From contig MEED01000009.1 of assembly GCA_001724855.1 (NCBI GenBank), positions 1-64,000 on the forward strand: a DNA stretch of 64,000 nucleotides, read 5' to 3'. This stretch comes from Lautropia sp. SCN 69-89 (lineage in GTDB: Bacteria; Pseudomonadota; Gammaproteobacteria; Burkholderiales; Burkholderiaceae_E). Under the pieces are notes generated by a model. The model saw nothing but the letters and a program-made list of their open reading frames with translations. It ran no database searches and had not been told where the DNA came from. This document shows, piece after piece, positions 27,982-39,881 of this stretch (positions within the stretch are counted from its first letter, which is position 1; the number at the start of each line of letters is the position of its first letter). Made by a program: the position numbers and the translations under genes.

Positions 27982-28942
27982 AGCGCGATCGCTGCCCGAT
28001 CCCGCGAAGCTCGGCAAGGTCGCGGTGCTGTACGGCGGGCGCTCAGCCGAGCGCGAGGTCTCGATGATGTCGGGCGCCGGCGTGCTGGCCGCGCTGCGCA
28101 GCCGTGGCGTCGATGCGCACGCCTTCGATCCGGCCGAGCGTGCACTCGATGAACTGGTGCGCGATGGCTTCGCTCGCGCGTTCATCGCGCTGCACGGGCG
28201 GTATGGCGAGGACGGCACCGTGCAGGGCGCGCTGGAGCTGCTCGGCATCCCGTACACCGGCAGCGGGGTGATGGCCTCGGCGATCGGAATGGACAAGGCG
28301 TGCACGAAGCGCATCTGGACGACCCACGGCCTGCCAACGCCGGCGTTCGCGCTGGCGCACAGCGCGACCGAGGTGGCCGACGCGGCGGCGCGCTTCGGCC
28401 TGCCGATGGCGGTGAAACCCTCGCGCGAAGGCTCGACGATCGGCTTCACCAAGATGGTGTCGGCAGACCAGGCACAGGCGGCGTTCGAGATCGCGCGTCG
28501 CCACGACGACGACGTGCTCTGCGAGGAGTTCGTCGACGGTCGCGAGCTCACCATTGCGGTGATCGGCTCGGGCAGCGCGGCGCGCGCGCTGCCGGTGATC
28601 GAGATCATCGCGCCGGCCGGCAACTACGACTACCAGAACAAGTACTTCCGCGACGACACGCGCTACGTGTGCCCGGCCGTGCTGCCCGAGGCGCTCGCCG
28701 CCGAGGTCGCCGCGCTGTCCTTGCGCGCGTACCTCGCGATCGGCTGCGAGGGCTGGGGCCGGGTGGACGTGATGCTGCGCCGCGCCGACGAGCGTCCTTA
28801 CCTGCTCGAGGTGAATACCTCGCCCGGCATGACCGGCCATTCGCTGGTGCCGATGGCCGCCCGCGCGGTCGGGATGTCCTACGAGGAGCTGTGCCTGCGC
28901 ATTCTCGCTTCGGCGAGCCTGAAGGTCGGAGGTCGGCGTTGA
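27971..28942 (+). CDS. ddl: D-alanine:D-alanine ligase
   Basis: 323 residues, ATP-grasp fold. [16 protein letters not shown] starts the N-domain; [23 protein letters not shown] and the metal-binding [15 protein letters not shown] follow. It makes the D-Ala-D-Ala used by MurF. In dcw clusters this copy is usually DdlB. The start is a GTG inside the last 11 bp of murC. The stop overlaps the TTG start of ftsQ. Confidence 0.95.
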   Translation: MKPEARSLPDPAKLGKVAVLYGGRSAEREVSMMSGAGVLAALRSRGVDAHAFDPAERALDELVRDGFARAFIALHGRYGEDGTVQGALELLGIPYTGSGVMASAIGMDKACTKRIWTTHGLPTPAFALAHSATEVADAAARFGLPMAVKPSREGSTIGFTKMVSADQAQAAFEIARRHDDDVLCEEFVDGRELTIAVIGSGSAARALPVIEIIAPAGNYDYQNKYFRDDTRYVCPAVLPEALAAEVAALSLRAYLAIGCEGWGRVDVMLRRADERPYLLEVNTSPGMTGHSLVPMAARAVGMSYEELCLRILASASLKVGGRR

Positions 28943-29727
28943 GCTTCTGGCACGACGCGCGCCTGATGAACGCGCTGGCCAACGCGCTGACCGGCGCGAC
29001 GCTGCTCGCGGCGCTGGCCGCGGGCACCTGGTGGCTTTCGCAGCGCCCGTACTTCACGTTGCGCGGCGTGAACATCGAGGCGGCGCCGGGCCACCCGCTG
29101 CGCCACGTCTCGGCGCCGCTGCTGCGCGCCGCGGTCACTCGCGACGTGCGCGGGAACTTCTTCGCGGTCGACCTCGACGCGGTTCGCGCCACCTTCGAGA
29201 CCGTGCCCTGGGTTCGCCGCGCCAGCGTGCGCCGCGTCTGGCCCGACGGCCTGGCGGTAGCGATCGAGGAGCATCGTCCGCTGGCGTACTGGGGCGACGG
29301 GCGCCTGGTGAACACCTTCGGCGAGCTGTTCGCCGCCAACCTCGCCGAAGCCGAGGAGGAAGGCGACCTGCCGCAGTTCTCCGGGCCCGAGGGCAGCGCG
29401 CTGCAGGTCGCGCGGCGCTACGCCGAATTGCGCGAGGCGGTCGCGCCACTGGGCGCGCACCCGGACTCGGTCGCGCTGTCGCCGCGCTACGCCTGGACCA
29501 TGCGGCTGGACGACGGCACGACACTGCTGCTCGGCCGCGACCAGGGCATGCCCGTCGAGCGCCGCGTCGCGCGCTGGGTCGAGGCCTATCCGGAGGTCAC
29601 GGCCAGCCTGAAGCGGCGCGCGGAGGTGATCGACCTGCGCTACCCGAACGGATTCGCGATCCGTTCGCTCGCGCAGCTAGCCGGGGCAGACGACCACGAC
29701 GGCGCGCAGGCGCACCGGACGCATTGA
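28939..29727 (+). CDS. ftsQ: Cell division protein FtsQ
   Basis: 262 residues. A cytoplasmic stub, one membrane helix (about residues 15-35), the POTRA domain (from [10 protein letters not shown] to IEEHRP) and the beta domain (to [12 protein letters not shown]) are in the expected order. It scaffolds FtsB/FtsL at the septum. I chose the TTG at 28939 because GGAGG at 28928-28932 lies 6 nt upstream and the resulting [13 protein letters not shown] fits the family; an ATG at 28966 is the alternative. The TTG overlaps the ddl stop (TTGA). Confidence 0.93.
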   Translation: MSFWHDARLMNALANALTGATLLAALAAGTWWLSQRPYFTLRGVNIEAAPGHPLRHVSAPLLRAAVTRDVRGNFFAVDLDAVRATFETVPWVRRASVRRVWPDGLAVAIEEHRPLAYWGDGRLVNTFGELFAANLAEAEEEGDLPQFSGPEGSALQVARRYAELREAVAPLGAHPDSVALSPRYAWTMRLDDGTTLLLGRDQGMPVERRVARWVEAYPEVTASLKRRAEVIDLRYPNGFAIRSLAQLAGADDHDGAQAHRTH

Positions 29728-29743
29728 AACGCGGGACCACGGA

Positions 29744-30976
29744 ATGACCAGAGACGCCAAGGACCTGATCGTCGGACTCGACATCGGCACTTCGAAGATC
29801 GTGGCGATCGTCGCCGAGATGCGCCCCGACGGCCACTACGAGATCGTCGGGCTCGGCCAGCACGACTCGCGCGGACTGAAGAAGGGCGTGGTGGTGAACA
29901 TCGAGTCGACCGTCGCGTCGATCCAGCGCGCGCTAGAGGAAGCCGAGCTGATGGCCGACTGCAAGATCCGCACGGTCTATGCCGGCATCGCCGGCAGCCA
30001 CATCCGCAGCTTCAGCTCCAGCGGCATGGTCGCGATCAAGGACAAGGAGGTCACCGAAGCCGACATGGCGCGCGTGATCGAGACTGCAAAGGCGGTCAAC
30101 ATCCCGACCGACCAGCAGATCGTCCACGTGCTGCCGCAGGAATTCATCATCGACGGCCAGGAAGACATCCGCGAGCCGATCGGCATGAGCGGCGTGCGCC
30201 TCGAGGTGAAGGTGCACATCGTGACCGGCGCGGTGTCGGCGGCGCAGAACATCGTGAAGTGCGTGCGCCGCTGCGGGCTCGAGGTCAACGACCTGATCCT
30301 GCAGCCGCTCGCCTCGAGCATGTCGATCCTCACGCAGGACGAGAAGGAACTGGGTGTCGCGCTGGTCGACGTCGGCGGCGGCACCACCGACATCGCGATC
30401 TTCACCGGCGGGGCGATCCGGCACACCGCCGTGATCCCGATCGCCGGCGACCAGATCACCAACGACATCGCGATGGCGCTGCGCACGCCCACGCCCGAGG
30501 CCGACGAGATCAAGCTGCGCTTCGGCATCGCCAAGCAGGTGCTCGCCGACCCCAACGAGAAGATCGAGGTGCCCGGGCTCGGCGACCGGGCGCCGCGCAC
30601 GCTGTCGCGACAGGCGCTGGCGGCGGTGATCGAGCCGCGCATCGAGGAGCTGTTCTCGCTGGTGCACCAGGTGGTGCGCGAATCGGGCTACGAGGAGCTG
30701 TTGTCCTCGGGCATCGTGCTCACCGGCGGCACCAGCCTGCTGCCCGGCATGGTCGAGCTGGCCGAGGACATCTTCCTCAAGCCGGTGCGCATCGGCATGC
30801 CGGCCTACGCCGGCGGCCTCGCCGACGTGGTGCGCTCGCCGCGCTATTCCACCGCGGTCGGGCTGCTCGAGGAAGCAAGACTGCAGAGGCTGCGCGGCCG
30901 CAAGGTGGCCGAACAGTCGGGATCGTTCAAGGAAACGCTGCGTCGCATGAAGGAGTGGTTCCTTGGGAATTTCTGA
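29744..30976 (+). CDS. ftsA: Cell division protein FtsA
   Basis: 410 residues, actin-like ATPase. VGLDIGTSKIVAIVAE is the first phosphate loop, DVGGGTTDIAIF the second, and GIVLTGGTSLLPG the adenosine motif. The C-terminus LRRMKEWFLGNF is the amphipathic membrane-targeting helix. It tethers FtsZ to the membrane and recruits later division proteins. It begins 16 bp after ftsQ. Confidence 0.97.
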   Translation: MTRDAKDLIVGLDIGTSKIVAIVAEMRPDGHYEIVGLGQHDSRGLKKGVVVNIESTVASIQRALEEAELMADCKIRTVYAGIAGSHIRSFSSSGMVAIKDKEVTEADMARVIETAKAVNIPTDQQIVHVLPQEFIIDGQEDIREPIGMSGVRLEVKVHIVTGAVSAAQNIVKCVRRCGLEVNDLILQPLASSMSILTQDEKELGVALVDVGGGTTDIAIFTGGAIRHTAVIPIAGDQITNDIAMALRTPTPEADEIKLRFGIAKQVLADPNEKIEVPGLGDRAPRTLSRQALAAVIEPRIEELFSLVHQVVRESGYEELLSSGIVLTGGTSLLPGMVELAEDIFLKPVRIGMPAYAGGLADVVRSPRYSTAVGLLEEARLQRLRGRKVAEQSGSFKETLRRMKEWFLGNF

Positions 30977-31104
30977 ACAACCCGTTTCTTTTCGGGAAGG
31001 GCGACTGGAGAGGCGAGGCCGGGCGGCCGCGCCAGCGGGGGCATGCGCCGTTGTACGGCTCAGCTTCTCCCGTCTGTCTTCCCATCATCCAGGAGGTCAG
31101 CACC

Positions 31105-32259
31105 ATGAGCTTTGAAATGATCGAACCCGAAGTCGACGGCGCCGTCATCAAGGTGATCGGCGTCGGCGGGGCGGGCGGCAACGCGGTCAATCACATGATC
31201 AGCCGCAACGTGCAGGGCGTGGAATTCATCGCGCTGAACACCGATCGGCAGGCGCTGCGCCGTTCGCAGGCCGGGCGCACGATCCAGCTCGGCGAGATCG
31301 GCCTGGGCGCGGGCGCGCGACCCGAGGCCGGCCGGGCGGCGGCCGACGCGATGCGCGAGCACATCCGCGAGGCGCTCGACGGCGCCAACATGGTGTTCCT
31401 CACCGCGGGCATGGGCAAGGGCACCGGCACCGGCGCATCGCCGGTGGTGGCCGAGATCGCCAAGGAGATGGGCATCCTGACCGTCGGCGTGGTGACCAAG
31501 CCTTTCGAATTCGAGGGTGCAAAGAAGCTGCAGATCGCCGAGCAGGGCATCGAGCAGCTGGTCGAGCATGTCGACTCGCTGATCGTGGTGCTCAACCAGA
31601 AGCTGTTCGAGGTGATGGACGACGACGCGAGCCTCGAGGACGCGTTCAGGCGCGCCGACGACGTGCTGCACAACGCGGTGGCCGGCATCGCGGAGATCAT
31701 CAACGTGCCGGGCCTGGTCAACGTCGACTTCGCCGACGTCAAGACCGTGATGGGCGAGCAGGGCAAGGCGATGATGGGCATCGGCGAGGCCGCGGGCCTG
31801 GACCGCGCGCGCATCGCCGCCGAGCAGGCCGTGTCCTCGCCGCTGCTCGACGGCGTCGACCTGCAGGGCGCGCGCGGCGTGATCGTCAACATCAGCGCGG
31901 GCCGCAGCCTGAAGCTGAAGGAAACGAACGACGTCATCAACACGATCAAGGCCTTCTGCGCCGAGGACGCGACGATCATCCACGGCACCGTGTTCGACGA
32001 GGGCATGGGCGACCGCCTGCGCGTGACCGTGGTGGCCACCGGAATCGGCCGCCGCGCGGCCAAGCCGATGCTGGTGCCTCAAACCCAGTTGCGCACCGGC
32101 ACCGACAACGCCGCGGCGCCGCTCAACTACGACCAGTTCGAGCAGCCCACCGTCTGGCGCAACCCGCGCGCATCGGCGGCCGCGCAGGTGCAGGCATTGG
32201 AGGACAGCGGCGTCGAGCGCTTCGACATCCCGGCGTTCCTGCGCAAGCAGGCGGACTGA
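31105..32259 (+). CDS. ftsZ: Cell division GTPase FtsZ (unusual GTP signature)
   Basis: 384 residues. The tubulin-like GTPase domain has VGVGGAGGNAVNHM and the T7 catalytic loop NVDFADVKTVMGEQGKAMMG. The GTP-binding signature is GKGTGTGAS at residues 104-112; the second residue, normally Gly, is Lys105 (codon AAG at 31417-31419). The C-terminal peptide DIPAFLRKQAD that binds FtsA and ZapD-type partners is intact. FtsZ polymerises into the division ring. A strong AGGAGG lies before the ATG at 31105. The 128-bp gap from ftsA has no recognisable gene. A hairpin at 32299-32325 follows. Confidence 0.96.
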   Translation: MSFEMIEPEVDGAVIKVIGVGGAGGNAVNHMISRNVQGVEFIALNTDRQALRRSQAGRTIQLGEIGLGAGARPEAGRAAADAMREHIREALDGANMVFLTAGMGKGTGTGASPVVAEIAKEMGILTVGVVTKPFEFEGAKKLQIAEQGIEQLVEHVDSLIVVLNQKLFEVMDDDASLEDAFRRADDVLHNAVAGIAEIINVPGLVNVDFADVKTVMGEQGKAMMGIGEAAGLDRARIAAEQAVSSPLLDGVDLQGARGVIVNISAGRSLKLKETNDVINTIKAFCAEDATIIHGTVFDEGMGDRLRVTVVATGIGRRAAKPMLVPQTQLRTGTDNAAAPLNYDQFEQPTVWRNPRASAAAQVQALEDSGVERFDIPAFLRKQAD

Positions 32260-32298
32260 AAGGCGCGCCCGGTCCCGGGGGACGAACCAGGAGGCGTC

Positions 32299-32325
32299 GA
32301 CGGCCCAGGCGCGAGCCGGGCCGTC
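32299..32325 (+). terminator. Hairpin after ftsZ, possible dcw terminator
   Basis: GACGGCCC (32299-32306) pairs with GGGCCGTC (32318-32325). An inner GGC/GCC pair closes a GCGA tetraloop, with one bulged A. There is no following T-run, so it may be a Rho-linked or processing hairpin instead of a classical terminator. Confidence 0.45.
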
Positions 32326-32429
32326 GGTCGCCCTCGGGCAAGGATCGCGCGCGGGCACTACAATGTCCGATTGCCCGCGACGCCCGCTTCTGCCGAGGCC
32401 CGCGGCGCGCAACCAGGGAGAACCACGGG

Positions 32430-32957
32430 ATGACGATCAAGGTCGGCGAAAGGCTTCCGGACGCGACGGTCCGCGAGTTCATCGAAGTCGAAGGCAACGG
32501 CTGCGCAGTCGGCCCGAACGCGTTCCAGGTCGCCGACCTGGTCCGCGGCAAGCGCATCGTGATCTTCGGGCTTCCGGGCGCGTTCACGCCGACCTGCTCG
32601 GCGAAGCACGTCCCCGGCTACCTGCAGCAGCACGACGCGCTGACGGCGGCGGGAGTCGACGAGATCTGGTGCGTGTCGGTGAACGATGCGTTCGTGATGG
32701 GCGCCTGGGGCCGCGACCAGAAATCCGGCGGCAAGGTTCGCATGATCGCCGACGGCGCCGGCGAGTTCACGAAGAAGCTCGGGCTCGAGGTCGACCTGAG
32801 CGCCGGCGGCATGGGGCTGCGCTCGCGCCGCTACTCCATGCTGGTCGACGATGGCGTCGTGAAGGCGCTGAACCTGGAGGCGCCCGGCAAGTTCGAGGTC
32901 TCCGATGCCACGACGATGCTGCGCCAGGTCGTCGAAGCCGGCCCGATGACCGCGTGA
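32430..32957 (+). CDS. Peroxiredoxin (Prx5/AhpE-like redoxin)
   Basis: 175 residues. The peroxidatic Cys is in [16 protein letters not shown], the Prx5 signature, with the conserved Arg in [14 protein letters not shown]. Two further Cys (in EGNGCAVG and EIWCVSV) could act in resolution. It reduces peroxides using thioredoxin or glutathione/glutaredoxin in the cytosol. A TACAAT -10-like hexamer lies at 32359-32364, about 65 bp before the start, but without a good -35. It sits between ftsZ and lpxC and is probably an independent unit. Confidence 0.92.
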   Translation: MTIKVGERLPDATVREFIEVEGNGCAVGPNAFQVADLVRGKRIVIFGLPGAFTPTCSAKHVPGYLQQHDALTAAGVDEIWCVSVNDAFVMGAWGRDQKSGGKVRMIADGAGEFTKKLGLEVDLSAGGMGLRSRRYSMLVDDGVVKALNLEAPGKFEVSDATTMLRQVVEAGPMTA

Positions 32958-33000
32958 TGGTCGCCGTCCGGGAACGAGCGCAGGGGCCGCGCGCCGAACC

Positions 33001-33930
33001 ATGATGCGCCAGCGCACGATCGGCAAGCCGGTGAGCACCGCCGGTGTGGGTCTGCACTCGGGCGAACGGGTCGAACTCACGCTGCGGCCGGCCGAAGTCG
33101 ACACCGGCATCGTGTTCCGCCGCGTCGACCTCGACCCGCCGGTGGCGATCCGCAGCGGCGCGGCGCGCGTCACCGACACTCGCATGGCCTCCACGCTCAC
33201 CGCGGCCGACGAGGGCCCGGGCAGCCAGGTGCGGGTGGCCACCGTCGAGCACCTGATGTCGGCGCTCGCCGGCCTGGGCATCGACAACCTCTTCGTCGAC
33301 GTGACCGCGCCCGAGATCCCGATCCTCGACGGGTCGGCGGGCTCGTTCGTGTTCCTCGTGCAGTCGGCCGGCATCGTCGAGCAGCGCGCCGCCAAGCGCT
33401 TCATCCGCGTCAAGCGCGCGGTCGAGGTGCGCGAAGGCGACAAGTGGGCGCGGCTCGACCCCCACTTCGGCTTCAAGCTGCGCTTTTCGATCGAGTTCGC
33501 GCATCCGGCGATCGACGCCACCGAACAGGCCGTCGAAGTCGACTTCGCGACGATGTCCTACGTGAAGGAGGTCGCGCGCGCGCGCACTTTCGGTTTCATG
33601 CAGGACGTCGAGGCGCTGCGGGCGCACGGCCTGGCCAAGGGCGGCAGCTTCGGAAACGCGATCGTGATGGACGAATACCGGGTGCTCAACGCCGACGGGC
33701 TGCGCTTCGACGATGAGTTCGTCAAGCACAAGATCCTCGACGCGATCGGCGACCTCTACCTGGTCGGCCATCCGCTGCTCGCCGCCTACAGCGCGCACAA
33801 GTCGGGCCATGCGCTGAACAACCGGCTGCTGCGCGAGCTGCTCGCCGACGAGCAGGCCTGGGAGCTGGTCGGCTTCAACGAGCGGCGCGAGGCGCCCAGG
33901 CTGTTCGCGCTCGACTGGAGCCATGCCTGA
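33001..33930 (+). CDS. lpxC: UDP-3-O-acyl-N-acetylglucosamine deacetylase
   Basis: 309 residues, standard LpxC size. Zinc ligands are visible: His84 in [11 protein letters not shown], and His243/Asp247 in [11 protein letters not shown]. The catalytic His lies in [10 protein letters not shown]. Two alpha/beta domains follow the family order, starting [19 protein letters not shown]. It carries out the committed step of lipid A synthesis. The position after ftsZ is the usual one in proteobacteria. The start may be the first or the second of two adjacent ATGs (33001 or 33004). Confidence 0.96.
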   Translation: MMRQRTIGKPVSTAGVGLHSGERVELTLRPAEVDTGIVFRRVDLDPPVAIRSGAARVTDTRMASTLTAADEGPGSQVRVATVEHLMSALAGLGIDNLFVDVTAPEIPILDGSAGSFVFLVQSAGIVEQRAAKRFIRVKRAVEVREGDKWARLDPHFGFKLRFSIEFAHPAIDATEQAVEVDFATMSYVKEVARARTFGFMQDVEALRAHGLAKGGSFGNAIVMDEYRVLNADGLRFDDEFVKHKILDAIGDLYLVGHPLLAAYSAHKSGHALNNRLLRELLADEQAWELVGFNERREAPRLFALDWSHA

Positions 33931-33954
33931 GCGGCCGCCGGTGCGGCGGGCCCG

Positions 33955-34128
33955 ATGATCTTCGTCCGGGTTTTCGTCGCCGTGGTGCTCGCCACGGTCG
34001 CCTGGTGCGCCTTCGGCTACGTGTTCACCCGTGATCGCAAGTACCTGCGACTCGCAGGCAGGGTCCTCGCCGTGGGAGCGGCGGGCGCGCTGCTGTTCTT
34101 CGCGGTGATGTTCGTTCAGCGCCTCTGA
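33955..34128 (+). CDS. Small two-helix membrane protein, 57 residues
   Basis: Not recognised by name. The frame starts at ATG 33955, 24 bp after lpxC, and ends at TGA 34126-34128. It encodes two hydrophobic segments, about residues 2-24 (FVRVFVAVVLATVAWCAFGYVF) and 38-54, separated by a positive loop TRDRKYLRLAG. This gives a helical hairpin with the basic loop probably cytoplasmic. There is no clear Shine-Dalgarno, but the closeness to lpxC suggests coupling. Small proteins of this kind occur after lpxC in other Burkholderiales as I recall. Function unknown. Confidence 0.6.
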   Translation: MIFVRVFVAVVLATVAWCAFGYVFTRDRKYLRLAGRVLAVGAAGALLFFAVMFVQRL

Positions 34129-34223
34129 GATTTGCGCCGCCTCTCCGGCCGGGGTGCGCAGCGCCCCGACGGCGCCGTACGGCCGGCAGGCGTCGCCTTC
34201 GGTCGGGAGCCGCCGGGCCGCGA

Positions 34224-34667
34224 TCAGCGCGCGCCGCGATGCCGCCGAATCAGGTTTGCGAGCGCTTGCTTGAGCGCCGGGCCTTCGACGTCGGCCATCA
34301 GCTGCGCAAGGTCGGCGAGGGCACGCGGCGGCACCGCGGTCCGCGGCGCGCCGGCTGCACGTGCGGGCGCGCCCGAGCGCCGTTGCGGCACGATCCTCAA
34401 TCGACTAACCTGCGCGCAATCCTCGCGCACCACCGCCAGCAAGGTGGGCGTCATCTGGCGCAGGCGGCCGGCCCATGCGGCGCTCGGGGTCATGACGGTG
34501 AGCGTCTCCTCGTCGAGCGAGACCACGGTCAGCGGAATGCCCGCGCACGCCCCGGCCAGCCGCGCCTGAAGCGCCACGAGACGATCGACCCGGGCGGCGA
34601 GGGCGCGAAAACCGGACTCGGCATCGAGCCAGCTGGTCACGGAGCGTGCGGTGGCGGCGGACTTCAT
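34224..34667 (-). CDS. dciA: DUF721 protein, DciA-type helicase loader candidate
   Basis: 147 residues with the DUF721 domain in its middle: a helical start, then LTVVSLDEETLTVMTPSAAWAGRLRQMTPTLLAVV, which fits the KH-like fold of DciA. The C-terminal third is Pro/Ala-rich and then basic (IRRHRGAR). DciA loads the replicative helicase DnaB in bacteria lacking DnaC. The location between lpxC and secA matches gammaproteobacterial dciA, but here the gene is on the opposite strand. The start MKSAATARSVTSWL was chosen from the family pattern. It diverges from the M23 peptidase gene. Confidence 0.8.
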   Translation of the reverse strand: MKSAATARSVTSWLDAESGFRALAARVDRLVALQARLAGACAGIPLTVVSLDEETLTVMTPSAAWAGRLRQMTPTLLAVVREDCAQVSRLRIVPQRRSGAPARAAGAPRTAVPPRALADLAQLMADVEGPALKQALANLIRRHRGAR

Positions 34668-34743
34668 CGGTAGGCAACAGGGCCGGTCCGGTGCCGGCTC
34701 GCGACTACGGTAGCACGGCGCGGCAGCACGTCGGAGAAATCGC

Positions 34744-35703
34744 ATGCAGATCATTCTCGTGCATCCGGGTCTCAGGCAGGCCCGCACCCTGAACATCGGC
34801 CGCCGCACGCTGGTCGGCTTCGCACTGGCGACGCTGCTCGCGCTCGGCGCCGCGTCGGGCCTGCTGTCGTACGTCACGCTGCACCACGTGCTGGGCGGGC
34901 AGCTGCCGTTCCTCGAAAGATGGCTGCCGCGGTTCCAGCCCGAAACCGCGCGCGCTGGCCGCGAGGCGCTGATGCGGCAGAACATCGACGCGCTGGCGGT
35001 CAGGCTGGGCGAGATGCAGGCGCGGCTCGCGCGGCTCGATGCGCTGGGCGAGCGGGTCGCCACGATGGCCGGCCTGAAGATGCTCGACCTGGGTGTGCTG
35101 GCGGTGCAGGGCGGTCGCGGCGGGCCGGTTCCCGCCGACGGCGGCCGCTCGCTGACGCTGGACGAGCTCACGCGCGAGATCGACCGCACCGCCGACGCCT
35201 TCGCCCGGCGCGACGGCGAGTTGGGTCTGCTGGAATCCGAGTTGCTGTACCGGGAAGTCTCGGCGCGGCTGGTGCCGAGCGCGCAGCCGCTGGCCGACGC
35301 GCTGGTGGGCTCGCGCTTCGGCGCACGCATCGACCCGTTCAGCGGCCGGCGCGTCGCGCACGAGGGGCTGGACTTCGCCGCGCCCGTCGGCGCGCCGATC
35401 CTGGCCGCGGCGGCCGGGGTGGTGGTGGTGGCCGGCCGGCACCCGGGCTACGGCAACCAGGTCGACATCGACCACGGCAACGGGCTGGTCACGCGCTACG
35501 CGCACGCCTCGAAGCTCGACGTCGCCGAGGGCGAGATCGTCCGCCAGGGACAGAAGATCGCCGAGGTCGGCTCCACCGGACGCTCGACCGGGCCGCACCT
35601 GCACTTCGAGGTGCGCGTCGACGGCGCGGCGCGCGATCCGCTGCCCTGGCTGCGCGCCGGGATGCGAACGCCCGGCACGCCGCCGCTGGCGCGGGCCCGC
35701 TAG
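34744..35703 (+). CDS. M23 family metallopeptidase (LytM domain), membrane-anchored
   Basis: 319 residues. One membrane helix at about 22-45 is followed by a coiled-coil region (REALMRQNIDALAVRLGEMQ, about residues 75-100). The C-terminal LytM domain has the zinc ligands in VAHEGLDFAAPVG (HxxxD) and GPHLHFEVRV (HxH), so it looks catalytically active, unlike EnvC/NlpD-type activators. It probably cleaves peptidoglycan cross-bridges in the periplasm. An M23 gene directly upstream of secA is common in betaproteobacteria. Confidence 0.92.
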   Translation: MQIILVHPGLRQARTLNIGRRTLVGFALATLLALGAASGLLSYVTLHHVLGGQLPFLERWLPRFQPETARAGREALMRQNIDALAVRLGEMQARLARLDALGERVATMAGLKMLDLGVLAVQGGRGGPVPADGGRSLTLDELTREIDRTADAFARRDGELGLLESELLYREVSARLVPSAQPLADALVGSRFGARIDPFSGRRVAHEGLDFAAPVGAPILAAAAGVVVVAGRHPGYGNQVDIDHGNGLVTRYAHASKLDVAEGEIVRQGQKIAEVGSTGRSTGPHLHFEVRVDGAARDPLPWLRAGMRTPGTPPLARAR

Positions 35704-35820
35704 CGTGAGCAGGCCCTGATCGCCGGGCGGCCCGGCTGGCCGCAGGCTGCGTGCTAGACTCGCAAGGTTTCCCTGCAGGCCGGCTGCCTCTACGTCGTGG
35801 CCCGGTCCACCCGCCGCCGA

Positions 35821-38604
<2,784 letters not shown>

Positions 38605-38626
38605 GCCGGCTTGCCAGGAGGCACCG

Positions 38627-39856
38627 ATGCCCGTGAATCTGCGAGTTCCGGAGCGCGCGGCGCTGCGCCCCGTGCCCGGCGTGGCGATCGGCACCGCGAT
38701 GGCCGGTATCCGCAAGGCCAACCGCCGCGACCTGCTGGTGCTGCAGCTGCCGCCGGGCGCGAGCGCCGCCGGCGTGTTCACGACCAACCGCTTCTGCGCG
38801 GCGCCGGTGCGCGTGTGCCGCGAGCATCTCGCGGCGAGCGCCGGCGCGATCCGCGCGCTGGTGGTGAACACCGGCTGCGCGAACGCCGGCACCGGCGCGA
38901 CCGGCCTCGCGAATGCGCGCCGCAGTTGCGAGGAAGTCGCGCGGCTGCTCGGCTGCGCGCCCGAGCAGGTGCTGCCGTTCTCCACCGGCGTGATCCTCGA
39001 GCACCTGCCGATGGAGCGCCTGCTCGCCGGCATCGGCACGGCCGTGGGCGCGCTGGGCGCGAGCGACTGGCTCGACGCCGCCGAGGCGATCATGACCACC
39101 GATACTCTGCCCAAGGGCGCCTCGCGCGAGGTCGATGTCGGCGGCATGCGCGTGGTCGTCACCGGGATCGCCAAGGGATCGGGGATGATCCGTCCGAACA
39201 TGGCGACGATGCTCGGCTACGTCGTCACCGACGCGGCACTGCCACAGCCGCTGCTCGCGCGCTGGGCGCGCGAAGTGGCCGACCTCAGCTTCAACCGGGT
39301 CACGGTGGACGGCGACACCTCGACCAACGATTCGCTGATGCTGCTGGCCAGCGGCGCCAGCGGCGCGACGGTCGCCGACGAAGCGGCGCCGGGCGCGGCG
39401 GCGCTGAAGGCGGCGATCGTCGAAGTCGCCCAGCAACTCGCCCAGGCGCTGGCGCGCGACGGCGAGGGCGCCACCAAGTTCATCACGATCGACGTCGAGC
39501 GCGCCGGTTCGCAGGCCGAGGCCGCGGCGGTCGCCTACGCGATCGCGCACTCGCCGCTGGTGAAGACCGCGTTCTTCGCGTCCGACCCCAACCTCGGGCG
39601 CATCCTCGCGGCGATCGGTTACGCCGGCATCGCCGACCTCGACGTCGATCGCGTCGATCTCTTCCTCGACGACGTGCACGTGGCCGCGCGCGGCGGACGC
39701 CACCCTGCGTACCGCGAGGAAGACGGCCAGCGGGTGATGAAGAAGGACGAGATCCGCATCCGCGTGCTGCTCGATCGCGGCGAGGCGAGTACCACGGTCT
39801 GGACCTGCGACCTGTCGCACGACTACGTCTCGATCAACGCCGACTACCGATCCTGA
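38627..39856 (+). CDS. argJ: Bifunctional ornithine acetyltransferase / N-acetylglutamate synthase
   Basis: 409 residues. The autoproteolysis site lies in [21 protein letters not shown]-type sequence, and the nucleophilic Thr is residue 194 (in NMATMLGY). [11 protein letters not shown] forms the oxyanion region, and the C-terminus ends SINADYRS as in the family. It recycles acetyl groups in arginine synthesis. Whether it keeps both activities or only the transferase one cannot be read from the sequence. GGAGG precedes the ATG, 22 bp after secA. Confidence 0.95.
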   Translation: MPVNLRVPERAALRPVPGVAIGTAMAGIRKANRRDLLVLQLPPGASAAGVFTTNRFCAAPVRVCREHLAASAGAIRALVVNTGCANAGTGATGLANARRSCEEVARLLGCAPEQVLPFSTGVILEHLPMERLLAGIGTAVGALGASDWLDAAEAIMTTDTLPKGASREVDVGGMRVVVTGIAKGSGMIRPNMATMLGYVVTDAALPQPLLARWAREVADLSFNRVTVDGDTSTNDSLMLLASGASGATVADEAAPGAAALKAAIVEVAQQLAQALARDGEGATKFITIDVERAGSQAEAAAVAYAIAHSPLVKTAFFASDPNLGRILAAIGYAGIADLDVDRVDLFLDDVHVAARGGRHPAYREEDGQRVMKKDEIRIRVLLDRGEASTTVWTCDLSHDYVSINADYRS

Positions 39857-39881
39857 GCGCAAGCGCGCGCGCCGCGACCCG

